A stretch of DNA of 64,000 nt. It comes from Cladorhizidae sp. MBARI D1340-BT2. Its lineage: Eukaryota; Porifera; Demospongiae; Poecilosclerida; Cladorhizidae. The position numbers and the translations under genes were made by a program. Each line of letters begins with the position of its first letter. Position 1 is the first letter of the stretch. The notes below the pieces were generated by a model. That model saw nothing but the letters and a program-made list of their open reading frames with translations. It had not been told where the DNA came from and made no database searches. This document shows, piece after piece, positions 1 through 64,000 of the stretch. The stretch covers positions 35,136,163-35,200,162 of the forward strand of contig JAQNBH010000015.1 of assembly GCA_028752905.1 (NCBI GenBank), given 5' to 3'.

Positions 1-368
1 CTAGTTTAACTTGATTTCCTAAAACAAACTTTAGCACTTACAACATTCTGTTATGCCACAGTACAGGAAATCATAATAGCACTGTAATAGTGTAATTACT
101 GATAAAGGATTCAAGAATCGTGATGAAATAAACAGACAGTGATCGACATGTAGCTAACTATCTGTTTGTCGGAGAAAAATAGAAGAATAAAAGAATAGAA
201 AATAGGTACAGATTCAAGCATCACCTGAGGACTCCACATAATACATCTATGCATACACACATAAAATAAAATAAATTGATGCACATACAAGGCAAATGCA
301 TAGGAATGGCTAATAGCACCCAAATGCTAGTATTAAAGCCGCATGCTTATACCCTTACATGCCTCACT

Positions 369-370
<2 letters not shown>

Positions 371-411
<41 letters not shown>
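371..411. repeat. (CA)n microsatellite
   Basis: About 20 uninterrupted CA dinucleotides in the last visible dynein intron. Confidence 0.97.
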
Positions 412-413
<2 letters not shown>

Positions 414-1629
414 TATGTACCAGTTACCAAAGCTGTTGTGAGGATCCCAAATATGTCTGCCTGTAACTTGGCATGGTTGTACCTATGCAACTATTTTTAG
501 TATCAAAAGAGAGCACACAGAGAGAGCTATCTTGTGAGGTAATATAAAGTTCATAGACTGAAGCTTGCACAACTCCAAAGTTAACCACAAGTAAAAAAAC
601 AACAATATGGTATCTTCCCCCTTTTAATTTAGTCTCACCTTGATCATGATGAGCCATACATACCAATGTGGGTAGAGCCATAATTGTCTATAATTACAAC
701 AAACTAGCCATAATTGCCTAAACTAGAGCAAACTAGTTTTACAGATGCATATACTTGCTGGATTGTGATGAATTCACTTCAAACATTGTGTAGTTGTTTA
801 TGTGTGATTGTAATGCGTATAGCTTGCGGTTAGCATAGTTTGTGGTCAGGCTTATCAGGATCTTGCACAAAACTTACACAAACCTGCAGGATCCTGGCTG
901 CTACAAGATTAATCCTGCACACTTTTTTATGTGTGTTTGTGGTTGTGCAGGATTCTGCAAGAACATAGTTGTGTGTTGCTCTGTCTATAAAAAGGCCAGC
1001 TACTGTCTGTGCTGTTCTTTGCATATCCTTAGTCAGCTCTTAGTGCTCTGAGTCCGTCCAACTGAGCTATCTTCATTGCTACTCTATATGTGACTTTATT
1101 GGAGATTCATTGCACTGCCTTTGAAGCGTCGACAATGATCCATTACATGGATAGAGGGTTAGATGCAGATTTTGTGATGGTTGCTAAATTCCCAGAAAAG
1201 CATGATGGCGTATAAGGTTAAAACTACATATTTTACGATTCCTTTGGATGTTCTATACTGTATCTATTAGACCCCAGTACAGTATTATGAGATGTATTCA
1301 ATTAGAGTGAATCTGCGAGAAGAATGGCAGAGAAGATTACATCAACTGCAAGTTCAGCCAGTGCAACACCTATGGGATAGCCAAAATGCACAATGAAGAC
1401 ATCGAGAGAGACTGCCTTGGTATGTTGAGCATACCTAACTCGGGAGGAAAAGTTTACAATAAATAGCCACATGAACAAAAGGTATTGTCACCTGATGGAG
1501 ATCTGGTGATCTATTACATGCATGCCAGTATTGCAAACTTCCAAGCTAAATAACAGAGTGAACCCTTATGGTCTGCGCATTCAAATCAAGGATATGTGGC
1601 ATATATCCATATATTCTCAATGAACTCTC

Positions 1630-1765
1630 AGTTGACATAATAACATTAAAATCACCTTCCCAATAATCAACTTCAATTTATATTCACTTGACGTTTCGAC
1701 TAGAGCATCTGGTCGAAATGCCGAGTGAATAAAAATTGATTATTGAGAAGGTGATTTTAATTATA
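1630..1765. repeat. Palindrome made of two Penelope-type terminal fragments
   Basis: The left arm (RC: GAAACGTCAAGTGAATA) and right arm (GTCGAAATGCCGAGTGAATA) are inverted copies. Each is followed outward by AATTGATTATTGAGAAGGTG-like sequence, the same terminal sequence found at 43612-43746 and 46610-46685. Both arms lack the CTGATGA box, so neither would be a working ribozyme. Confidence 0.75.
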
Positions 1766-2009
1766 TGCATATATAATATACACATATGTATATATGTATA
1801 TATTACATATAATATATATATATATATAATATATATACCTGGCAATGGACAACAAGATTCCTTTACTTGCTTGATTACAGCATGAAGCAGGGTAAAATTG
1901 CAAGTGCATTGCATGGAAACAACAGACATTGCTTAGAGCACTGCTCTTTTTCAACCCCGAGCCCTGTTTCTAACAAATCATATATCACACATGCAAACAG
2001 CATGCACAC

Positions 2010-56617
<54,608 letters not shown>

Positions 56618-58164
56618 CTGTATGTAGGGTGAAATACAGATTGTTGTCGAATTATTTACTGTGGTTCAAGACTGCAGGTTAGTTTTGATACTTAAGACAG
56701 CTTCAAAATATGACAATGTATGAGCGGAATGTTGTGTTCTAATCATTATGTCATACTGTGAATCTGACAGCACAAGGAAATATAAAGGAACACAATGCTG
56801 CTCTCAATTAGAACTCTATTCCAGCATTAGCAGAGTAGCATTGGGTCAATAAAATGCTGGAATCTAGAATATGATGAACTGCAGCATGAACTGTTGAGCT
56901 TCAAGTACATTATGGCATTTATAGAAACTCGGAGCCCTAAAACACCCCCTCCTTCTAGTAGATATCTGCTAAACCACAAAGAGATACCAGGGCAAAAGAC
57001 AATACCTAGAATCAGTGTGTTAGCCTGGTTAACAGTGCTATAAAGCTAGCTAGTAATTTTCTAGCTGATGTAGCCAGATTGTAGTGTCATACTGAATGTA
57101 ACTATCTATGCTGGTAGGGTGGCTAGTTGTTTTTATAGTAATTCCTAGCATTGTAACTAGCTAGCCAATAGCAGTATAGCTCGTTTAGTAGCACCTACTG
57201 GGTGCCTAAGCTCTGAGAGCCCAGCTTCTGGTTTACTAGGCACGAGCATTGTCCAGACAAAAAACAGAAGTGATACTAGTATTGATTACAGATCATACGT
57301 TGCTTTTGTAGTCTGTCGTCTGGATGCCACATCATCTTGAAAACAACAACAAACCCCCCCCAACAAACTAGTAAGTAGGTTCTGTCATCTTTACCCAGAA
57401 GTTTGGCTTCCAATAAAACAGGACCCAGCCAAGTGGCTGGGTTCTCCAAGAAGTAGAGCTTAAGCACTCAGTAGTTGGGTTCCCCATGAAGCAGGTCACT
57501 AGGCATCCAGTAGCTGGGATTCCCACGAAGCAGATCCTAGGCACCCAGTGATGGGTTTCCCATGAAGTAGGGCCTAGACCTGGGCCCTAGACATCCAGTA
57601 GCTGGACTTCCTATGCGGCAGGGTCTAGGCACTCCGTAGCAGGATCCTTAGCTGAGATACCCATGAAGCATGCTGTAAGCACCATAGAACTGTGCTTCCT
57701 AGGGACCCAATATCTGGTTACCCATGAAGCAGAAGAGTTATGGCTATATATTACATATAATATTAAAAACAACTCTCCCACCCACCCCAAACCAGAACCC
57801 ATTAACAATGAGACTCTGCCTTCTATCAATTTTGTAATCAGCAACCGTGATGTTTTTCTAAAAGAGAAGAAGAAGCACTAGTGCATAAAGTGAGATCTAA
57901 CGTAGCTAGCAGAATTTGTTTGGTAATTGTGCCACACTGTGATACCTGTGTGTTCTCATTGGGAACATGAAAAACACATGTGCCTGCATTATTTGTGTGC
58001 TGTCTTCAGGAATTTGAAAAATGCATGCGCAAACAATTCCCCGAATAAACTGGCCAACTGGCTGACAATGCCAAGTGATGTGCCATTATGGTGCCACTTA
58101 ACTTAAGAACCCCTTTCCCAAACCTGAAGTGCCAATGACTTTATCATGAAAAGTTAACAAATAA
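56618..58164. other. Intron upstream of the first visible dynein exon
   Basis: No dynein linker exon was recognised. 57410-57735 is a minisatellite, and 57960-58125 is an inverted partial copy of the 530-bp repeat family (TGGCTGACAATGCCAAGT). Confidence 0.55.
57410..57735. repeat. Minisatellite, ~50-bp unit
   Basis: About six diverged copies of a unit like GGCACCCAGTAGCTGGGTT followed by CCCATGAAGCAGG.CCTA. Confidence 0.85.
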
Positions 58165-58170
58165 CCCTTG

Positions 58171-58350
58171 ATAGTGGGGTAGATTAGTTAAAAAATCGTT
58201 AATTTTGTCATACAAGCATAACATTTTGTGTGTGTTTCTCTGATAGGCCACTAATTCATAAAATAACGTTATCAATGTGAAAATTTAAAATGGCGGCCAT
58301 TTTTTAATATGGCTGCCATTAACATTATTTTACACTTTTAGCTACATCTT
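58171..58350. repeat. Left inverted repeat of the 58-64 kb element
   Basis: Blocks matching the right arm in order: ATAGTGGGG, TTGTCATA.AAGCA, ATTCATAAA.TAA.GTTA, GAAAAT..AAAATGGC.GCCA. Confidence 0.7.
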
Positions 58351-58675
58351 TTGATTGAGTAGGCCAGCCAATTCTTGTGATATTGGCATCGATTCATATG
58401 TTTTGACCCTTCTGAATCTGATCTTGGCATCAAAAATCACCTGTGAAGCATGTATATATAATATACTAGCATAGGTATCCAGCATTGGCATTCAATTTCA
58501 TAGAGATAGAGATAACACAAACACGTATTTTTACAATGACAAACAATTTTATATCCCACAAGTTACAAGTTAAATTGATGTGGGACCAATACAGGTATTT
58601 ATAGCTATTAAGTGTGCCTTGGCACAGCAGTCCATAGTTGAAGGTCAATGGTCATACAGTACATTGAGTTCTCAA

Positions 58676-61600
58676 TCAGAGCAGGTGCAACTGCACATGG
58701 CTGCAGCTAAAGCTGTACTTATAACACTTGCACCTTCCGCCGCAATGTGTCCTGTACTGGCATCTCGTGAGTTGCTGGCAGCTTTGGACAAATGATGGGA
58801 GTGTAGACCAGACAACATGCCAGTATTTGTCTTCTTTCTTCCAACCCCACTCAGCTGGACTAACCAGGTCTGGCTGACATACCAATCTGGCTGACATACC
58901 AATGCTTGGTTCCATGTGCATCCTGCTTGGTATGATGCTTTACATGTTGAACCAGAGCTGCTTGAATTGGGGGGATAGCCTCATAAGACCTGTGTTTCCT
59001 GGTAAAGAGATCGAGTCTGGCGTCATAGACCGTCTCAGTTGTGCTGGATCTCATCACAACAAACCTCTCCAACAACTTCAAGTCATCTTCTTCAACTTCT
59101 GGAGGAGAGCAACTCAGTTTGGTGAGGACTTGCGAGGCCTCAGCACACACATCCCATGTCTGCCACGCAGACTTCTTTCCCTTTCCTCGGAATGCTGAGA
59201 CAACATCACAACCAGTAAATGCATGGAAGAACAGCTTTTTCTGGGGAAAGGGTCAGGAGAAGCTCGGTATCCACTTCAGATGACGTCCTTAGCCAAAAGC
59301 AAGCCACAATTTCTGAAGGCCAAGCTCTTGCAGGTTTGGGAAAATGCCAATTACAATGACCAAAACATCTGTGTCATTGGCTTTAACAATGACAGCTTTG
59401 ATGCCGCCCTTTGCAGCATGACTTGCACGAAGGAAGATTCTCGTGTCAGCTTCCTCATGACTGCAAGGTGCAATCCCACTTAGGTTGATCTGGTAATGAT
59501 TGCTGATGGCATCTGCACCTTTGGTGATGATGACTGTGTTTTCTGTGCAGACATCAGCTACCTTCACAGCGAGGTATTCGAACAGCTGTCTTATTGGTGT
59601 CGTCCCTCAGAAAGCTGCGCCAATTATGTGGCAACTTGTCAGCCTCTGTTACACGACGCCTGGCTCTCTTTCCTCGTTTCGTCCTCGTTTCTGATTTCAG
59701 GCTTGATGGTCGATAGACGTCAAAAACAATGTCATTCTCTCATACTTCACAGTGTAAGTTTCAACCATGGGAATGAAGTCCAGTGCAGCATACTCTGCAA
59801 ATGTCTTTGAGGTTCTTGGTGGCAATAAATTGACCAGAACTGAACCATCAATTATGATGGCATCAGCCACAGGTTTTGTGTCAGGTAGTCTGACCTTCTG
59901 TTCAAGGATGAAAGCTAGCTGTGACTGGCACTCATGCAACCTCCCACCATCACTTAGGGCTGCAGGAAATGGTTGGGTGAATTTTTTTGTGTAAATCACA
60001 TTCCCTACTCTGATAAGAGATGAATGCTTGGAAAAGAGCTGACAATCTTCTTTCATCACCTTCCCTCTGGGACCTTTTCTTGCTGGAAGAAGTGCATCTT
60101 GATTTTCTTGATGGGTGCATGAAAAGAGCTGGTATCTTCACTCTCCAAGGCCTTCCTAAATTCCTCAAAGTATGCCTTGGCAGTCGAAAGGTGGGTAGCA
60201 ACTCTCTCAGCTGGGCTTGGGTGGGCTATATCCTTAGTATCCAAGCTGAGCAGGTCTGAGGTTTCTTCCTGAAATGGATTTCCCATTTCCTGCATCAAGC
60301 TCGACAACATCTGGAATTTTTAAAGAAATAATGTCGGAGTCCTCTCTGTCTGCTCATGGTGCCCAGTCTGTTTTGTCATGTCTCTCAACACTGATGCCAC
60401 CTCGTACTGTGTGACAAGTTGTGACACAGAAGGGCCAGCTACCATCCATCTCCTCAGTACTGATGGATCTTCAGTGATTCCAATGGCTCCACCATCGCTC
60501 TTGATGACACATGAGTTTGGTCGATAGCCATTGCTGAGAATTCTCTGGTTGTCTTGTGAATAACAAATCCTCCAGCTTTGAAAGCAGCAGCGAGTTGAGG
60601 GTGTTTCTCCTCCAAGCTCATCATGTCCAGTAGGTGTATTGGTAGCCATCGAGCGTAGTTCACATTGTTGTTGGCAAACATATATGGTATCAGTTGGTAC
60701 AAAGCCTGGCAATACAGACTGAAGTTGGCCTCTCTCAGAGACCTAATGAAAATGAGAATAGCCAACTCTATTGAGAGAACTAGATGCCAGTATTGAAATT
60801 GCGGGCTCTGTTGTTTGCGGCTTTCACACCAGTCCTCAAAATTCATGGCTCCAGTAGTGTTCACTGATAACTGTTCCTCCATGCAGTACTCTGTGTAGGA
60901 TAATTTCATAAGTTTGTAGAGAGCACAGACAGTCACTTGATGAGCTTGGCGAGTCTTAGTGACACATGATGCTGACAAGAATGAATCAGCTGTACCAGAC
61001 ACTGCCATTCCTGCCTCAATGAGGGCTCCTGTCCACCCGCTGCCCTGTAGAATGGAACCAATTGAAAGCAGCATAGTCATCTCTATGTGAAAACCTCCAA
61101 ACATGACGAGAAAGTGATCTTCACCATAGCATTCAGGCCACTGCCACTGGATTTGCTTGGCTACAGCATAGATTGGTTGATCTGCAGTGATCACGGGCAC
61201 TTTTCCAGGATTAAGCAACTGGACTGCTTCCCTGACCTTATCCATCACATGTCACATTGTAGCTAGAGAATGGGCTTGATCTCTAAGAAGATCAGAACAG
61301 AAATGGATGCTTCAAATGTTGGAGTTCTCTTCTTGTCTGCATGGTAGGCTGCCCTTGTCAAACTCACAGATCCATGTACTTCTTCAGTGCTGCACACTTT
61401 CTCCAGCCATTTGTACTCCACTACCAGCTGAGGTTTCAGCATGTTGTGTCTGGTAAAGACAAGCCAGAGACTTGCGGTGGAGATGGTCTCTTCTTAGTGA
61501 AATGTGCAGGTCGGATGTTTGTGTAGGAGTCTGGCAGTTCAGGAACTGTCTTCACCTTGCTGCCACTGAGTTGCAGTGAGTCCCCGCCTTTCTCTTTCAT

Positions 61601-63048
61601 CCTCTGAAGTGGGGTGTTGGAACAGTGAAATGCTAGTTCCATGGAAAGATGTAGTTGATGTTCTTGAAGTGGGATTGTGGTCTATATTATCCATGACAGC
61701 AGTAGTCAATAGACCTCTACACAGTTCTGGCGGACAGACAACTCCTTCTTCATTGTACTTGGCCACAACTGCATCTCCTACTGTGCAGAGATCTCTAGCA
61801 CCCTGTCATAGGTCCCATTCTCATGGAGCATCTCAACAAGCTTCCTCTTCCTGGTCCTTGCGAAGACCAACAAGCCCATGTAGATGGGAAATGGCGTCTC
61901 TCGATCCTTTGAATGTCTGTGAGTGACCGCTCCTTCCTTGAACATGGCATAGCAGTTGTACTGCAGCAGCTATGCGATTGCTGTGTCTGTCTTGGATGCC
62001 CCAAATCTGAGCTGTGACTTGATATCGGCTCCATGCTCATCCATGCCGACAAACTGAAAAAGAGAAGATGGGACAGCATCATCAGGAGAGTCAATGCAGA
62101 AGGCTCCATCAAACGTGGACTTGTGGTCAAGCATGTGTCGCCTGAGGATCTTGGCTGCTTTGGCCAGTATGATGGCTTCCAAGTAATCATAGGTCTCAGC
62201 TAGAGCAAAGCCCACGTCATCCTGAAAGGCGAGCAGGATATCTCGGCCCTTCTTGTATGCATCCAACTCAGGCAATTCTTCCAACAGCTTATCTTTCAGT
62301 CTGGTTGAGTTTACTTCAGGTGATTGCACACCAAGCTGTTGTAGTCGCTACTTGTACAGACCCACCATCTCTGCTAGTCGGAATACTGTGGGACCCTCGC
62401 TGTTTAGTCGGCTTCTGTCATGTACGTGATTAGCTCAGAAAACACCAGGGGGTAGACATCAAGAGTACTTCTCTGGTTCTTGCTGCTCGCAATACTAATC
62501 AGGTAAGCCTTGTCTTTATTGTAGAGTGCTGCCAAACAGGGGGCATGGTATTTGAGCTCCTGTGCAACTACATAACCGGCACTCAGTATGGCCAATAGCC
62601 GTCCATCATTGAGATTCTTAGCACACATCGTTCAACCGTCTGTTGAGTCGCTTGTCTAAGATTAGATGGTTGAGACTCTTCTTCACAAAGGAAACACACA
62701 AAGCGCTTGCTTTCCAAATGGGTCCTTCTCATCTTGGTGGAACGTTCTTCACTGCAACTTCTTGAGGAGGCTACTCTTTTTTGGGCCCTAGCTAGCTTGG
62801 TGTTGCTGAACTCTGCAGCTCTGATGGTATTTAGTATTGTTCTGCCTCAGTGTCTCCTGACCTTCATCTAGATGGGCAGGCTCTAGCCTGATTGGCATTT
62901 TATTCACTGATTGAAATAGAGGAATATTACTTGCTATCATCAAGTAGCCATCCTGATTTGTGGTGTATCTGCTTAGTGGAGATTTCAGATCCTCATTTTT
63001 CTTGTCTTCTTGACATAGGCAACACTTTCTCCAGTCTGTTTTCCACAC
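58676..63048 (-). pseudogene. Multicopy invertebrate family, nuclease-like, frameshifted copy
   Basis: Order along the protein: N-terminal Cys motif WRKCCLCQEDKK (63048), YHQSCR, FVCFLCEEE near 62700, LAILSAGYVVAQELKYHAPC (62600), the signature AVMDNIDHNPTSRTSTTSFH (about 61680), VPVITADQPIYAVAKQIQWQ (61190), NYARWLPIHLLDMMSLEEKH (60640), DGGAIGITEDPSVLRRWM in another frame (60480), HEEADTRIFLRASHAAKGGI and KANDTDVLVIVIG (59450-59330), an HAFTGCD-type motif near 59230, and a C-terminal EWGWKK with GGRCKCYKY (58880-58700). I know this pattern as a many-copy, mostly unannotated family of cnidarians, sponges and molluscs. EADTR, DTDV and TGCD blocks resemble PIN/FEN nucleases; that role is inference. 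Frame changes at several points (for example near 60510) show it is inactive. Confidence 0.8.
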
Positions 63049-63544
63049 GCATCAAACTAGCCATTTAATTTAATAAGGCCAGTATGTCCAAGAACAAAAA
63101 ACTACAGTTATGATATTATTAGAACAGGAAACAAGATAAATCTAAAGATAGAAAAGTCCAAATAAGGAATAAACTATAAAAAAGAGAAAAAGCTAATCAG
63201 TTTAACAACATAGCTAATTAGGTCAAATTTCTTAGACTTTTAGATTCCTCCTCTCCCCTGCTTTGGCAGTTGATTTGAACCTATTTATTAATGAAATATA
63301 TTCAAAAGGTGGTTCTCATCAGTAGCCATGCCAGAAAATAATTCTCCAACCAAAGGTTCTCAAGATCCAACAGAACACGTCTGTTTTTAAATTTTATTTA
63401 TGTATATTTTTGAATAAAATGTGCAAATTATGCTACAAGGGTGTTCGTGGGCATGCTGAAACATGAAAATTTGCATTAAAATACATACATTTTGACATAA
63501 AATTTGGTCCATATTAGCATGTCATATGAAAATTTATTAAATAT

Positions 63545-63719
63545 CATAACCAGAAGTGGTGGTCATCTTGGAAAATGGCAGCCATTTTGGATTTTCGCAT
63601 GGCTAACATTACTTTATGAATAAAAAATACCCCAAGGTGGATGTATGTGCCAAATTTGGTGCTTCTATGACAATTTGAACGATCCTCCTAATATTTGCAA
63701 GTTATTTGCCCCACTATGG
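63545..63719. repeat. Right inverted repeat of the 58-64 kb element
   Basis: Reverse complement of the left arm, diverged, roughly 70 percent alike by eye in the matched blocks. Confidence 0.7.
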
Positions 63720-63730
63720 ATCCCTCACCC

Positions 63731-64000
63731 AAGGCTTTCCCTGAAATTCTATAGCAGTCAAACACACAACCACACATCCTCTTATATATATTGATAGCTA
63801 GTTAGTTAGTAGCGATAGTGTCATACATAGCCATAGAAACTACTAGTTCACAACCTCCACAGTGCACACTCCAGCTGAAGCTCCATTGATAATGACAAAG
63901 TTCAAGATGCTTCCATAATGAAATAACATTATATTGTATGCAGCAGAATGGCAGAATGTAGAACGTAATGTAAGGCAACACAATGTAATGGTACACTGAT
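63731..64000. other. Edge of window, nothing recognised
   Basis: About 270 bases past the putative transposon. A minus-strand frame reading ILNFVIINGASAGVCTVEV near 63920-63850 looks protein-like but I cannot assign it. Confidence 0.3.

Larger units (their letters stand above)
1..2009. other. Dynein intron (open at window edge), no gene seen
   Basis: I found none of the expected C-terminal dynein motifs here. The stretch holds a (CA)n array near 371-411, a repeat at about 505-590 related to 35556-35650, and an inverted repeat from Penelope-type terminal sequence at 1630-1765. Confidence 0.6.
58165..63730 (-). mobile_element. Putative DNA transposon with inverted repeats and a nuclease-like protein
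   Basis: About 5.6 kb. The left end (ATAGTGGGG, then TTTTGTCATACAAGCA, ATTCATAAAATAACGTTA, AAAATGGCGGCCATTTT) matches, in inverted orientation, the right end (CATAGTGGGG, AAATTGTCATAGAAGCA, ATTCATAAAGTAATGTTA, AAAATGGCTGCCATTTT). The matches keep the same order over roughly 170 bases. Between them is a single decayed coding region on the minus strand. I did not find a clear target duplication. The superfamily is unknown to me. Confidence 0.7.

Noticed and set aside
1..2009. Search for the last dynein exons
   Set aside because: None of the expected C-terminal motifs (for example TGECNYGGRVTD-like) were seen, so I did not call exons here.
56618..58164. Search for more linker exons upstream of exon 1
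   Set aside because: Frames at 57276-57467 and 57611-57844 come from the 50-bp minisatellite and flanks and show no linker motif.
63802..63996. Minus-strand frame at the window edge
   Set aside because: Only a short stretch looks protein-like and no family could be named, so no gene was called.

Overview
The window looks like nuclear DNA of an animal. It is AT-rich, intron-rich and full of repeats, with no sign of bacterial or organellar gene organisation. My best guess is a marine invertebrate, perhaps a sponge or cnidarian. This rests on the mix of mobile elements: Penelope-like retroelements with hammerhead ribozymes, hAT elements, and a multicopy family I know mainly from cnidarian and sponge genomes. 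The species cannot be fixed from the sequence alone.

One host gene dominates: an axonemal-type dynein heavy chain on the minus strand. I could place 38 coding exons between 56617 and 2010, about 2,620 codons. They run from the end of the linker domain through AAA1 to AAA6 into the C-terminal domain, with the stalk and microtubule-binding domain between AAA4 and AAA5. Nearly all exon junctions agree in reading phase and I see no internal stop codons, so the gene appears functional. Both ends lie outside the window: the N-terminal tail and most of the linker upstream (above 56617), and roughly the last 200-300 codons downstream (below 2010). Two introns appear to use GC-AG rather than GT-AG borders, and one junction (29051 to 28555) does not fit in phase.

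The introns hold most of the other content. Going up in coordinate: a CCCTAA-rich minisatellite (2.4-3.1 kb, with relatives at 9.5-9.95 and 17.5-17.7 kb); a possible pogo/Tigger-like MITE (5.36-5.85 kb); a complete but dead hAT element with a perfect 8-bp target duplication (13418-15332); a TCG/TCA microsatellite (15.8-16.0 kb); a 13-bp satellite (20.2-20.6 kb); three tandem copies of a roughly 530-bp repeat (21.2-22.8 kb); a GA-rich tract (29.2-29.7 kb); a Penelope-like element with reverse transcriptase and GIY-YIG remains and hammerhead ribozyme motifs (43.6-46.7 kb); and a second hAT-like element (47275-48957) whose end lies seven bases from a dynein splice acceptor.

Upstream of the first visible dynein exon, 58.17-63.73 kb holds a decayed copy of a large multicopy protein family, also on the minus strand. 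It lies between diverged inverted repeats, which suggests an autonomous DNA transposon. Its conserved C-terminal half looks like a PIN/FEN-type nuclease followed by a CXC-like cysteine cluster. This is my best candidate for a poorly described system in the window.
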